Positions 44,599 to 53,818 of a stretch of DNA of 64,000 nucleotides are shown here, piece by piece. This DNA is from an uncultured Akkermansia sp. (GTDB taxonomy: Bacteria; Verrucomicrobiota; Verrucomicrobiia; Verrucomicrobiales; Akkermansiaceae): the NCBI GenBank assembly GCA_905200945.1, contig CAJKMG010000013.1, forward strand, positions 16,062-80,061, given 5' to 3'. Position 1 is the stretch's first letter. Every line of letters starts with the position of its first letter. Made by a program: the position numbers and the translations under genes. The notes under the pieces are model-generated. The model had not been told where the DNA came from. It saw nothing but the letters and a program-made list of their open reading frames with translations, and ran no database searches.

Positions 44599-45252
44599 AT
44601 GAAAAGTTTTATTGTTTTGTTGTGGATGGGGCTGCTGGCCGTTTTTATTCCGGCATACGGTTCCTCCGCAGTAAAGATGGCCTGCCTGGGAGACAGCATT
44701 ACTGCCGGGCTGGGAGTCAGGAAAGAAGAGTGCTGGGTGTCCCGTGCGGCGGAGGCTCTGGGCAAGAGGGCGCAGGTGGGCAACTTCGGCGTGTCTGCCC
44801 GTTGTCTTCTGTTCAAGGGGGATCGCCCCATTACGAGGGAAAAGGCCTATCGGGATGCCTTGGCGTTCCAACCTGATATTTTGTTGGTGGGGTTGGGCAC
44901 CAATGACAGCAAAAAAGTGAATTGGAGCCACAAGGAAGATTTTGTGAGCAATTACAAAGACATCATTGCAGAATTCCGGAAGCGGAATCCCAGGCTGAAA
45001 GTGTACTGCCTGCTTCCTGTCCCGTCACAGGAAGCCAGGGACGGGGGAATCAGCAGGGAATGCATTGAGAAGGAAGTTATTCCTCTTATCAGGCAGGCGG
45101 CGAAAAGCACCGGCTCCAAGGTGATTGATCTCAACAAGGTGATGAAGGGCCGGGAAAGCCTGCTGGCGGACGGCGTGCATCCCAACGCAGAGGGTCATGC
45201 CCTCATGGCGGAACATATTCTTCTGGTTCTCAAAGGGAAAGCTAAGGAATAA
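44599..45252 (+). CDS. secreted SGNH/GDSL esterase
   Basis: 217 residues. Signal peptide MKSFIVLLWMGLLAVFIPAYG. Catalytic Ser33 in CLGDSITAGLG (block I), Gly at NFGVSA (block II), Asn102 in GLGTNDSK (block III), and Asp191-x2-His194 in DGVHPNAEGH (block V). The SGNH layout covers acyl esterases such as sialate O-acetylesterase and lysophospholipase. Removing O-acetyl groups from mucin sugars would fit the other enzymes here, but substrate is inferred from context only. Confidence 0.87.
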   Translation: MKSFIVLLWMGLLAVFIPAYGSSAVKMACLGDSITAGLGVRKEECWVSRAAEALGKRAQVGNFGVSARCLLFKGDRPITREKAYRDALAFQPDILLVGLGTNDSKKVNWSHKEDFVSNYKDIIAEFRKRNPRLKVYCLLPVPSQEARDGGISRECIEKEVIPLIRQAAKSTGSKVIDLNKVMKGRESLLADGVHPNAEGHALMAEHILLVLKGKAKE

Positions 45253-45381
45253 CGGCTGACCTCCCGTTTCCGGAGGATAAAAATCAGGGGATAGAGGCAT
45301 CATGCCTGTGGGAGTATTTTTGCTCCGGCTATCCCATGAGCCGCGGTTTCTGTTCTTTTGGCTGTTTCCGGAAAAGGACGG

Positions 45382-46323
45382 TTACTTTTCTGTCCGGTAT
45401 GGAATGGTTCCCTTATGGGGGGAGTCCTTTTTCTGGTAAATGCGAACGTAGTCTATTTCATATTTCTGCGGAAGCGGCAGTTTGCCCAGATCTCCTCCGG
45501 TAGCGCCCAGGGCCAGGTTCAGGATGATGTAGTGCGGCTGGCGGAAGGGGTTGGCGACTTCCTTGTAAGAGGCGTTGACGGTATTATCCAGAGGAGTCCG
45601 GTTCAGTAGAATATCATCCGCATACAGGCGCACTTCCTTTTCATCCCAGTCCATACGGAAGACATGGAAGCTGTCCGCCCAGTCCGCGTGTTTTTCCTGG
45701 AGCCATTTGAGCGGCGTGTAAGTGGTGCTCCATTTGCCCACGTGTTTTTTGGGCGAGCCCCAGCAGAGATTGGCCAGATAAGTGGACTGGTAGTACTCCA
45801 TGATGTCTATTTCCCCGCACATGGGCCACTTTTCCTTGACGCCCAGGGTCCAGAAAGCAGGCCACATGCCTTCCCTGGGGCTGAATCTGGCCCGGACTTC
45901 AAACCGCCCGTACAACCAGGAAAATTTGCCGCGCGTCGTCAGGGAAGCAGAGGTGTATTCCGCCTCCTTACGCGTCGTCTGCCAGTTTTTCCCCGCCGGA
46001 TCGTAATGGGGATTGGCATGTTTTTCCTTTCTTCCTTCAATAATCAGCATGCCGCCTTTGCAATAGGCGTTTTCCGGCTGGTACCATTGCGCTTCCTTGT
46101 TGCGGACGAAACCGTGTTCGTAATTCCATTTGGCGGGGTCCGGGCGGCCGTCCTTGTCGAATTCGTCGTGCCAGACGAGTTCGTAATCGGAATAATCCGC
46201 TTTTTCCACGACTCTCTCCGTTTTTTTGACGCCGTCTCCATGAAGGGTGTAAAGCTGGGCGTGGAGGGGGGTGGACAATAAGGCCGCGCTGGCCAGGATT
46301 TTTAATGGAGAAAGAATATTCAT
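45382..46323 (-). CDS. secreted GH16 endo-beta-glycosidase
   Basis: 313 residues with signal peptide MNILSPLKILASAALLSTPLHA. The GH16 jelly roll shows LVWHDEFD, EYTSASLTTRGKFSWLYGRFEVRARF, EGMWPAFWTLG, and the catalytic GEIDIMEYY with Glu171, Asp173 and Glu176. The end is KYEIDYVRIYQK. GH16 enzymes of Akkermansia have been shown to cut inside mucin O-glycans (poly-LacNAc), which is the most likely role. Laminarinase- or agarase-like activity is an alternative. Confidence 0.93.
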   Translation of the reverse strand: MNILSPLKILASAALLSTPLHAQLYTLHGDGVKKTERVVEKADYSDYELVWHDEFDKDGRPDPAKWNYEHGFVRNKEAQWYQPENAYCKGGMLIIEGRKEKHANPHYDPAGKNWQTTRKEAEYTSASLTTRGKFSWLYGRFEVRARFSPREGMWPAFWTLGVKEKWPMCGEIDIMEYYQSTYLANLCWGSPKKHVGKWSTTYTPLKWLQEKHADWADSFHVFRMDWDEKEVRLYADDILLNRTPLDNTVNASYKEVANPFRQPHYIILNLALGATGGDLGKLPLPQKYEIDYVRIYQKKDSPHKGTIPYRTEK

Positions 46324-46398
46324 GACGAAAATAAAAGTGTTTATTACTAATACGGGGCTGCGGGCGGTTTTTTGTCATTTTTTATCAGAAAGGGCTGA

Positions 46399-46414
46399 AG
46401 CCGCGAAAGCGGCT
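46399..46414. other. short hairpin with GAAA tetraloop upstream of copA
   Basis: agccgc-gaaa-gcggct, a 6-bp stem. It is not followed by T residues on either strand. Role unknown. Confidence 0.4.
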
Positions 46415-46432
46415 TGAGAGAGGGAATAAATG

Positions 46433-46450
46433 TGTTAGGTTCAGCTAACA
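46433..46450. promoter_or_regulatory. inverted repeat upstream of copA, candidate operator
   Basis: tgttag-gttcag-ctaaca, a perfect 6-bp inverted repeat with 6-bp spacer, 45 bases before the copA start. It could bind a copper-responsive repressor. No such regulator is in the window. Confidence 0.45.
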
Positions 46451-46495
46451 GTGTGGGGTCTGATCCGGCCCTGGAACATCAAACACTCCGTTTTA

Positions 46496-48745
46496 ATGAC
46501 AATGGAAGAAAAGAACTATCTTGTTTCCGGCATGCATTGCGCCGGGTGTGCCGCCAAGGTGGAGCGCGCCGTGGAGGAACTGGAGGGGGTGGAGCGCGTA
46601 GAGTTGAATTTGCTGACGGGGCGGATGACCGTTTTGTTTGAAAAGCCTGATTCCCCCGCTATGGAGCGGATAGCTCCGGTGGTGGAGAAAGCCGGTTTCC
46701 ACCTGGCGGATTGGAAGGAACAGCCGCTTGCCGGAGCGGAGAAAGAGGAAAGGCAGGAACAGGAGGAAACGGGCGGCTCCCGCCTCGTCTGGTCCATTCT
46801 GCTGCTCGTTCCTTTAATGTATTTATCCATGGGACCCATGTGGCACTGGCCCGTTCCGGGAGGGAGTTGGGGCCTCTGGATGAATTGGTGGACACAAGGC
46901 ATTCTGGCGGGCGCCGTCCTGTGGCTGAACCGGCATTATTTGATAAACGGCGTGCGGCAGCTTGTTGCGCTGTCTCCCAATATGGATTCCCTGATCGCCA
47001 TCGGTTCCGGCTCCGCTTTTTTGTACGGGCTGTATTTGCTGGTAGCGGGGATGTGGCAGGGGTTCAGTGTGGATGGAATGGAGCTGTATTTTGAATCTGC
47101 CGCCATGATCGTCACCCTGATTTCCCTGGGGAAATATCTTGAACGCCGCTCTTATCGGAAAACGAATGCCGCCGTAAAAGGGCTGGTAAAGCTGGTTCCC
47201 CAGGAGGCGCTGGTGTGGCATGACGGCGCGGAGCGCGCCGTTCCGCTGGATGAAATCCGTTCCGGGGACCTGGTGGTGGTGAAAACCGGGCAGCGGATTC
47301 CGGTGGACGGCATGATTGAAGAGGGGCAGGCCGCTCTGGATGAATCGGATCTGACGGGGGAAAGCATGCCGGTGGACAGGACGGCGGGGGACCGGGTGAT
47401 CAGCGGAACGTTCAACCGGGCCGGGTATCTCAAAATCCGCGCGGAACGCGTGGGAGGGGATTCCACGCTGGCCCGCATGATCCGCCTGGTGGAGCAGGCC
47501 AGCCAGTCCAAGGCGCCCATTGCGCGGCTGGCGGACCGGGTATGCTATTTCTTTGTCCCTGCGGTCATTGCCGTTGCCCTGGTATCGCTGGTTGGGTGGA
47601 TGGCTGCCGGGGAGGGGTTTTCCTTCGCCCTCGCCAGGGCAATTGCGGTGCTGGTGATTTCCTGCCCCTGTGTCCTGGGGCTCGCTACGCCTATCGCCAT
47701 TATGGTGGGGACGGGCAGGGGCGCGCGGCTGGGCATCCTGTGCAAGTCCGCCGGAGCTCTGGAAGCCCTGAGCCGCGTGGATACCGTCGTTTTTGACAAG
47801 ACGGGCACCCTGACGGAAGGGGAGCCCCGGGTAGTGGCCGTGCTGCCGGAGGAAGGAATGGATGCGGACGCGCTGGTGGAGATGGCGGCGGCTTTGGAAC
47901 AGGGTTCGGAACATCCTGTGGGAAAGGCTGTTTATGAACACGCCAGGCTTCTGAATTTGCCCGTCCGCGCTGTGGCGGATTTATCCGTGGTTCCTGGCCG
48001 CGGCATTGCCGGAACGGTGGATGGAATGTCTTATGCGGTGGGCAATTCCGGGTTCATGCAGGATAAGGGAATTTCCTGGAAGGAGGATGAAAGCCGCCTG
48101 CGGGAATTCATGCGGCAGGGAGCGTCCCCGCTGTATGTGGGCAGGGGGGGATGCCCTGCCGGCGTCATCATGGTGGCGGATTCCCTGAAACCGGACAGCC
48201 GCGCGGCGGTAGACAGTCTGAAGCGGATGAACCTGCGCGTCGTCATGCTGACGGGGGACAACGCCGCCACGGCGCGGCACATGGCCGGGGAACTCCACAT
48301 TGACGAGGTGGTCTCCGACGTGCTTCCGGATGAAAAGGCCTCCCATGTGATGAAGATGGAGGAACGCGGGGACAAGGTGGCGATGGTGGGGGACGGCGTA
48401 AACGACGCCCCGGCGCTGGCCTGTGCCCGGGTGGGCATTTCCATGAAGTCCGGAACGGAGCTGGCGATGGAATCCTCCGACATCGTGCTGATGAAAAGCA
48501 ACCCCGCAGGCGTGGCGGAAGCTCTCCAGCTGGGCCGCGCTACTCTGCTCATCATCAGGCAGAACCTCTTCTGGGCTTTCTTTTACAACATTATCGGCAT
48601 TCCGCTGGCTGCCGGGTGTTTATATCCCGCCTTCGGCCTTACGCTGAATCCCATGCTTGCCGCCGGGGCTATGAGCTTGAGTTCCCTGTGCGTCGTATTC
48701 AATTCCCTGAGGCTGCGCAGTTTTACCCCGCGCCTGGGGAAATAG
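46496..48745 (+). CDS. copA: copper-exporting P1B-type ATPase
   Basis: 749 residues from the ATG at 46496; the ATG at 46502 is equally possible. An N-terminal heavy-metal domain has Cys15-x2-Cys18 (GMHCAGC). Membrane helices follow; the A-domain has DLTGESMP and the metal site CPC is at 390-392 (ISCPCVLGLATP). Phospho-acceptor Asp434 is in DKTGTLTEGE, and MLTGDNAATA and MVGDGVNDAPAL close the P-domain. Together with NLFWAFFYN and MAAGAMSLSS in the last helices this is the Cu(I) type. It pumps copper from the cytoplasm. Convergent with recN. Confidence 0.94.
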   Translation: MTMEEKNYLVSGMHCAGCAAKVERAVEELEGVERVELNLLTGRMTVLFEKPDSPAMERIAPVVEKAGFHLADWKEQPLAGAEKEERQEQEETGGSRLVWSILLLVPLMYLSMGPMWHWPVPGGSWGLWMNWWTQGILAGAVLWLNRHYLINGVRQLVALSPNMDSLIAIGSGSAFLYGLYLLVAGMWQGFSVDGMELYFESAAMIVTLISLGKYLERRSYRKTNAAVKGLVKLVPQEALVWHDGAERAVPLDEIRSGDLVVVKTGQRIPVDGMIEEGQAALDESDLTGESMPVDRTAGDRVISGTFNRAGYLKIRAERVGGDSTLARMIRLVEQASQSKAPIARLADRVCYFFVPAVIAVALVSLVGWMAAGEGFSFALARAIAVLVISCPCVLGLATPIAIMVGTGRGARLGILCKSAGALEALSRVDTVVFDKTGTLTEGEPRVVAVLPEEGMDADALVEMAAALEQGSEHPVGKAVYEHARLLNLPVRAVADLSVVPGRGIAGTVDGMSYAVGNSGFMQDKGISWKEDESRLREFMRQGASPLYVGRGGCPAGVIMVADSLKPDSRAAVDSLKRMNLRVVMLTGDNAATARHMAGELHIDEVVSDVLPDEKASHVMKMEERGDKVAMVGDGVNDAPALACARVGISMKSGTELAMESSDIVLMKSNPAGVAEALQLGRATLLIIRQNLFWAFFYNIIGIPLAAGCLYPAFGLTLNPMLAAGAMSLSSLCVVFNSLRLRSFTPRLGK

Positions 48746-48760
48746 GGCGGTTTTTCCCCA
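48735..48760. terminator. hairpin between convergent copA and recN
   Basis: 8-bp stem (tggggaaa/tttcccca) with the copA stop in its loop. It has no clear T-run, but lies where transcripts from both sides end. Confidence 0.4.
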
Positions 48761-48774
48761 CCGGCGTTTCCCGT

Positions 48775-50433
48775 TCAGGAGGGCTGCAGCAGGGCCTGGG
48801 CCAGCGTGCGCGCATGGTCTCCGCCGCCGCCCAGCATGCGGACCAGTTCATCCACCCGTTCTTCATGGCTCACCTCCCGCAGGCAGGAGATGGTGCGGTT
48901 GCCCGCGGAAGCTTTCTGAACCAGGTAATGGTGGGAGGCCAGGGCCGCCACCTGCGGAAAGTGCGTGATGGAGATAACCTGGTGCCTGTTCCCAAGCTGC
49001 TGCATCTTGAATCCCACAGCCCGCGCCACTTCTCCGCCCACGTTGGCGTCTATTTCGTCAAATACCAGCAGGGGGGTGGAATCCTTGTGGGCCAGGGCGC
49101 TTTTAATCGCCAGCATGATGCGCGCCAGTTCCCCGCTGGAGGCAATCAGACGGAGAGGCTTGGAGGGTTCTCCTGGATTGGGGCCAAACAGGAATTCCAC
49201 CGTTTCCATTCCCTGTGAGCCCGGTTCCTGAAGGGGGGAGAGGCTCACTTCAAAGACGGCCTGGCGGAATCCCAGATCCCGGGAGTGCCTGACGATGGAA
49301 GCCGCCAGCCTGGGAGCGGAATCCTGGCGCGCTCTGGTCAGGGCCTGCCCGGCGGCGTCCATCTGCTTGCGCAGGGCGGCGATGGAGGCCCTCAGCTCTT
49401 CCAGGCGTTCCGTGCGGTGTTCAATGCGGTCCAGGCGGCTGGCCGCCTCTTCCCTCCGGGAACAGACGTCCTCAAAGGAGGGGCCGTATTTCATTTTCAG
49501 AGATTCCAGCAGGTTGATGCGTTCCTCCAGCTGGAAAAGTTCCCGGGGGTCGCAGTCCAGTTCGGCGGAATAATCCGCCAGGCGCCCCTCAATTTCCTTG
49601 AGTTCCAAATTCACTTCCGCCAGCGGAGCCAGCCAAGCGGCGGTGGAGGCGTCCATACGTTCCAGCTCATGGGCCGCCCGTGTCAGTTCCCTCAATTGGG
49701 TTCCCAGGCCCGGCACATCCGTTTCCTCCAGCATGGAAAGCATTTTGGAGACCTGTTCCCGGAGCCGGGTGCCGTTGCGGGCGCGCTGCCAGCGTTCTTC
49801 CAGCGTGAGCACTTCTTCCGGAGTGAAGGCGGCGGAATCTATTTCATCCACCTGGTGGCGCAGCAGTTCTATTTCCCGTGCGGTGGCCGCTTCCGCATGC
49901 TCCAGGTCATCATAGGCCCGGCGGGCATCCTGCCATTGCCTCCAGGCGTCCGAATAGGCGTGCACCAGGGGAGCGTGCTCCCCGAAGGCATCCAGCAGGG
50001 AAAGCTGCCTTTCCTGGGAAACCAGGGAGCGGTGGTCGCTGGGGCCGTGCATGTCCACCAGGCAGGCCCCGGCTTCCCTCAGCAGATTCAGGGTGCACGG
50101 GCTGTCATTCAGAAACTGGCGGTTAGCCGTGGAGGAGATAAGGCGCTTGATGATCAGGTTGCCGTCTTCGCAGGGCGGGACGCCATGCTCGTTCAGCATG
50201 GCGTGCACGGGGGAGGATTCCGGCAGATGGAACACGGCTTCCACACTGCATTGCTGTTCCCCGGAGCGGATGAGCGTTTTGTCCGCCCGCTCTCCCAGCG
50301 CCAGGCGTATGGCTCCAATGATGACGGATTTCCCCGCCCCGGTTTCCCCCGTGATGCAGATGAATCCGGAACTGGGTTCCCAGAGAAGCTGGTCCACGAG
50401 GGCCAGGTTTTTAATTTTCAGCAATGTAAGCAT
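48775..50433 (-). CDS. recN: DNA repair protein RecN
   Basis: 552 residues from the ATG at 50433 (MLTLLKIKNLALVDQ), the usual RecN start and length. Walker A GETGAGKS, helical coiled-coil arms in the middle with a central LDCDPRELFQLEERINLLESL, signature SSGELARIMLAIKSAL, Walker B LLVFDEIDANVGG, and ITHFPQVAA. RecN is an SMC-like ATPase that holds broken ends together during recombinational repair. Upstream starts to 50571 would overlap the divergent MBL gene. Confidence 0.96.
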   Translation of the reverse strand: MLTLLKIKNLALVDQLLWEPSSGFICITGETGAGKSVIIGAIRLALGERADKTLIRSGEQQCSVEAVFHLPESSPVHAMLNEHGVPPCEDGNLIIKRLISSTANRQFLNDSPCTLNLLREAGACLVDMHGPSDHRSLVSQERQLSLLDAFGEHAPLVHAYSDAWRQWQDARRAYDDLEHAEAATAREIELLRHQVDEIDSAAFTPEEVLTLEERWQRARNGTRLREQVSKMLSMLEETDVPGLGTQLRELTRAAHELERMDASTAAWLAPLAEVNLELKEIEGRLADYSAELDCDPRELFQLEERINLLESLKMKYGPSFEDVCSRREEAASRLDRIEHRTERLEELRASIAALRKQMDAAGQALTRARQDSAPRLAASIVRHSRDLGFRQAVFEVSLSPLQEPGSQGMETVEFLFGPNPGEPSKPLRLIASSGELARIMLAIKSALAHKDSTPLLVFDEIDANVGGEVARAVGFKMQQLGNRHQVISITHFPQVAALASHHYLVQKASAGNRTISCLREVSHEERVDELVRMLGGGGDHARTLAQALLQPS

Positions 50434-50497
50434 TCGGGCTTTGGATTTTGAATGCATTATGGCATCATTTGCCCTAAACGCAATCATGACCTCTGTG

Positions 50498-51271
50498 ATG
50501 AACATTCTCTTTTTGGGTACAGGAACGTCTACCGGAGTGCCGCAGATAGGCTGCTCCTGCGCGGTGTGCACGTCCCCGGACCCCAGAAACAGGCGGTTGC
50601 GTTCTTCTATTTATGTGGAGGCCGCGGGCACCCGCCTCCTGCTGGATTCCTCCCCGGATTTGCGGCAGCAGGCCCTGAGGGAACATATCACGGATGTGGA
50701 CGCCGTCCTTTATACGCATGCCCATGTGGACCACGTGGGGGGGTTTGATGATTTGCGCGCCTTCTGCTGGCGCCGGTCCGGCGGCCTGCCCATGTATGCT
50801 TCTCCCATGACGGTGGAAGCCCTGCGGACCATGTACGGCTGGGCGTTCGTTCCTAAACCGGGGCGGAGCGGCTACGTCAGGCCGGAGCCTCACGAAGTGA
50901 CGGCTCCGTTCCGTGTGGGGAACGTGCTGGCGACGCCTCTTCCGGTGCTTCATGCCGGGGTGGAGACATATGCCTATGTCCTGGAGGCGGAAGGCCGGAG
51001 CCTGGTTTACATGCCGGATGTGAAAAGCATTCCGGGCCCGTCCCTGGAGAGGATGAAAGGAGTGGATCTGCTGATTATTGACGGGCTGCGTTATCATCTG
51101 CACCCCACGCACATGTGCCTGGAGGAAACGTTGGCAGCCATTGCCGCCGTCCGGCCCCGCCGCGCCGTGCTGACCCACCTGTCCCACGATATGGATTACG
51201 GGATTCTTTCCGGCAAACTGCCGGAGAACGTCATGCCCGCGTACGACGGGCTGAGGCTATCCCTGCTGTAA
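50498..51271 (+). CDS. PhnP-like MBL-fold metal hydrolase
   Basis: 257 residues from the ATG at 50498; an ATG at 50486 is possible. The N-terminus is LFLGTGTSTGVPQIGCSC with cysteines that in PhnP-like proteins help bind a structural zinc. Metal motif THAHVDHVGG (His74, His76, Asp78, His79), later HAGVETYAYVL, MPDVKSIP and LTHLSHDMDYG. These are phosphodiesterases (2',3'-cyclic or 5' phosphodiesters), and specificity here is open. The start is 64 bases from the divergent recN start, and the next gene begins 25 bases after the stop. Confidence 0.9.
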   Translation: MNILFLGTGTSTGVPQIGCSCAVCTSPDPRNRRLRSSIYVEAAGTRLLLDSSPDLRQQALREHITDVDAVLYTHAHVDHVGGFDDLRAFCWRRSGGLPMYASPMTVEALRTMYGWAFVPKPGRSGYVRPEPHEVTAPFRVGNVLATPLPVLHAGVETYAYVLEAEGRSLVYMPDVKSIPGPSLERMKGVDLLIIDGLRYHLHPTHMCLEETLAAIAAVRPRRAVLTHLSHDMDYGILSGKLPENVMPAYDGLRLSLL

Positions 51272-51296
51272 TGCCCACACTGCGTTTTCTCAGGCC

Positions 51297-52091
51297 ATGA
51301 CTATTCCAGACAATTCTGACCGCCCCGGTGCGCGGATACCGTGCGAAACCAGGAACGTATTCGGTTTTCCCGTAGCCGTCAGTTCCGTGGAAGAGATGTC
51401 CGTTGCGCTGGCGGAACGCGCGCTGGAGGCGGAAGCTCCGTTTCTGGTGGCCGCGGCGGATGCCCATGTGGTGACCCTCGGCGTGCATGACCGGGATTAC
51501 GGGAACGTGCTGGAACAGATGGATGTGATTTGCCCGGACGGTATGCCGGTGGTGTGGAAGATGAACAAGGGCCTTTCCTGCGGGGAAAGGGAAGCCTGCC
51601 GCGTCAGCGGGCCGGATTTGATGGAAGCGCTGGTGCGTCTGAATGTGCAATATCCGCGATTGCGTCATTTTTTACTGGGCGGGGATGAAAGGCTGTTGAA
51701 AACCCTGTCTGCGGCATTAAAGGAAAAATACCCCGGTTTTCAACTGGCCGGCGCGTATTCCCCTCCGTTCCGGCTTTGGACGGAGGAAGATCTGAAAAAC
51801 ATGCGGGAGGCGGTTGCTTCAAGCGGGGCCAATGTGGTATGGGTGGGACTGGGCTGCCCGAAACAGGAACGGTGGATGGCGGAGCAGAGGGAATTGCTGC
51901 CTCCCGCGGTTTATGTGGGCGTAGGGGCGGCGTTCGCTTTCCATGCCGGTACGGTGAAACGGGCTCCGCGGTGGATGCAGAAGAACGGCCTGGAATGGTT
52001 GTACCGCATTTACCGGGAGCCTGGGAGACTGCTCAAGCGGTACGTGAAGCACAACAGCCTGTTCGTGTGGTACGTGCTGACGGGCAGATGA
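51297..52091 (+). CDS. WecG/TagA/CpsF-family glycosyltransferase
   Basis: 264 residues. A GT26 protein: EMSVALAERAL, the TPDAHVVTL-like AADAHVVTLGVHD, CPDGMPVVW, LLGGDE, WVGLGCPKQERWM and VGVGAAFAFHAGTVKRAPRW. The final basic helices (LYRIYREPGRLLKRYVKH) attach to the membrane. GT26 enzymes add ManNAc(A) or a related sugar to a lipid-linked intermediate for cell-surface polysaccharide. It is 25 bases from the MBL gene, probably in one transcript. Confidence 0.92.
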   Translation: MTIPDNSDRPGARIPCETRNVFGFPVAVSSVEEMSVALAERALEAEAPFLVAAADAHVVTLGVHDRDYGNVLEQMDVICPDGMPVVWKMNKGLSCGEREACRVSGPDLMEALVRLNVQYPRLRHFLLGGDERLLKTLSAALKEKYPGFQLAGAYSPPFRLWTEEDLKNMREAVASSGANVVWVGLGCPKQERWMAEQRELLPPAVYVGVGAAFAFHAGTVKRAPRWMQKNGLEWLYRIYREPGRLLKRYVKHNSLFVWYVLTGR

Positions 52092-52239
52092 GGCCGTTTT
52101 TCCGGTGCGTGCCCCGGAGTTGAGCCGCAGGTTATTTTATCCTTGTGCCGTTTTCGTGCGGCTCTATCATGATTCCGCTTGAATCTGAACGGACGTGGAG
52201 GACGCTCTCCCCTTCTTCGTCTTTAACCTTGTTTTTCTT

Positions 52240-52944
52240 ATGTTCTTTCGCCGTATTCCCCGGAAAAGCTGGTATGAAAAAGCTGTGGAACGCGTTTTCA
52301 GGGACAGGAAGCCGTGCATGGAAAAGCTGCTTCCCTTCGGTTGCGTTCGCGTGGGAAGCGGTTTTCTGCGCAGGGCGGCATTGCTGAATGGACGGTATTG
52401 CATGGAATTGGAAATACACGCGGACGGTTCTGTTCATGTAACAGTGCATGATGCGGACGGGAAGAATATCCGGCATGCTGCCCCGGAAACGGAGGACAGA
52501 TTACGGACGAAAATGCTCCGCAGGGAATATGAGGAAGAACTGTGGCATGTGGCGGAATGCTGTTTTGAACCTGATTTTTTCAAGGCGGCTCCTGCCCGGA
52601 GCCTCATCGCGCACATCCGGAAAGCTTACGGGGAGGAACTGGAATTTCTGTGGAGGAAGTTTCCGGGGAACGCAATAGTGCGGCGGAATGATACGGAAAA
52701 ATGGTATGCCGCTTTTCTGGCTGTGCCGCGGTTGAAACTGGGGGGCGGTTCCCGGGAACGGGTTGAGGTGTTGAATCTGCGGGTTTGTCCCGGCGAACCC
52801 GGTGTCCTTGTGGATAACCGCAGCCGTTTTCCCGCCTATCATATGAATAAGAAGAACTGGGTGAGCTTTTGCCTGGATGGAACTGTTCCTTTTGAGGAAC
52901 TGGCTGCGCGCCTGGAAACCAGCCGGAGGCTTGCCGGAAAGTGA
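52240..52944 (+). CDS. MmcQ/YjbR-family protein with N-terminal extension
   Basis: 234 residues from the ATG at 52240; a GTG at 52195 would add a hydrophobic stretch (FFVFNLVFLM) and cannot be ruled out. The C-terminal half matches MmcQ/YjbR: KWYAAFLAVPRLKL, EVLNLRV, FPAYHMNKKNWVSFCLDGTVP, ending in a helix ELAARLETSRRL. The N-terminal half (KSWYEKAVERVFRDRK..., GRYCMELEIHADGSVHVTV) is another region often seen in longer family members. The fold resembles DNA-binding CyaY-like proteins, but the function is unknown. Confidence 0.8.
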   Translation: MFFRRIPRKSWYEKAVERVFRDRKPCMEKLLPFGCVRVGSGFLRRAALLNGRYCMELEIHADGSVHVTVHDADGKNIRHAAPETEDRLRTKMLRREYEEELWHVAECCFEPDFFKAAPARSLIAHIRKAYGEELEFLWRKFPGNAIVRRNDTEKWYAAFLAVPRLKLGGGSRERVEVLNLRVCPGEPGVLVDNRSRFPAYHMNKKNWVSFCLDGTVPFEELAARLETSRRLAGK

Positions 52945-53049
52945 GCGTCTCCGGCGCGGGATCCCGGGAGAAACCGCCTTCCCGCTTCCGGATGGATGGA
53001 CGGGAAGGGGGTCTTGACCCGACAAGGGGCGGAGCCTACAGTAAGGGAC

Positions 53050-53376
53050 ATGAACATAGAAGAAAAGGCTCTGTCCACCTTCCGCACGGCGCCCTGGCGC
53101 CATAACTGCGCCCAGGCCGTCTGCGCGGCCCTGGGCAGGGAGGATTTACTGGAAACCGTTTCCTCCTGCGGTACCGGAAAAGCTCCAGGCGGCCTGTGCG
53201 GCGCCCTTTACGGGGCGCTGCTCTGTACGCCCATGCAATCCAGGGAGGAGCTGAGGCGGCGGTTTGTGGAAAAGCTGGGTTATTCCCATTGCAGGGAATT
53301 GAAAAAAGAGGGTTCCGTGCCATGCCGGGATTGCGTTGCTTCTGCGGCGGTTCTGGCTTTTAACCTGAGGGAGTGA
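53050..53376 (+). CDS. C_GCAxxG_C_C-family cysteine-rich protein
   Basis: 108 residues from the ATG at 53050 (MNIEEKALSTFRTAPW). Conserved cysteines are in NCAQAVCAALG, SSCGTGKAPGGLCGALYGAL, SHCRELKKEG and VPCRDCVASAA. The GKAPGG-x-CGA core is the signature of the C_GCAxxG_C_C family, found in anaerobes and sometimes as domains next to redox enzymes. The cysteines probably hold a metal or redox centre. No operon partner. Confidence 0.82.
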   Translation: MNIEEKALSTFRTAPWRHNCAQAVCAALGREDLLETVSSCGTGKAPGGLCGALYGALLCTPMQSREELRRRFVEKLGYSHCRELKKEGSVPCRDCVASAAVLAFNLRE

Positions 53377-53454
53377 ACGCAGAATGACACTGCCGGATTC
53401 ATAGTTTTTCATGAAAAACGAGTCTATTGGAATGAAACCAAATAGAATAACATC

Positions 53455-53784
53455 ATGAAAAAATTGATCTATATGATAGCGGCTGCGGCCGTTGCGATTC
53501 CGGTGGTGGCCCTGGCCCAGGGAGCCTGCGGCAGCGGCTCCTGCTCCAAGGGCGACAAGGACATGGCTGAAGCCAAAGAGCACATGAAAGAAGGCGCCAA
53601 GGCTGCCAAGGACGCCGCCTCCGAGAAAATGAAGGAAGGCGGGCAAGCGGCCAGGGACGCTTACGAAAAGGGCAAAGAAAACGCCAGGGATGCTTATCAG
53701 GACGGCAGGGACGCCGTTGACCATGCGGCGGACAGGGCTGCCGATAAGGCCGAAGCAGTCGGAGATGCTGTGAAAAACGGTTAA
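53455..53784 (+). CDS. exported amphipathic-repeat protein (LEA/YtxH-like)
   Basis: 109 residues. Signal peptide MKKLIYMIAAAAVAIPVVALAQ, then a Cys-Gly-rich piece GACGSGSCSKGD, then a long amphipathic helix with 11-residue-like periodicity (AAKDAASEKMKEGGQAARDA, later EKGKENARDAYQDGRDA). Such repeats occur in LEA, apolipoprotein-like and CsbD/YtxH stress proteins. No exact family. A related cytoplasmic-looking protein is encoded 34 bases downstream. Confidence 0.65.
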   Translation: MKKLIYMIAAAAVAIPVVALAQGACGSGSCSKGDKDMAEAKEHMKEGAKAAKDAASEKMKEGGQAARDAYEKGKENARDAYQDGRDAVDHAADRAADKAEAVGDAVKNG

Positions 53785-53818
53785 TTCAAACGATCAACAA
53801 TATAATTATTTGCTTATT

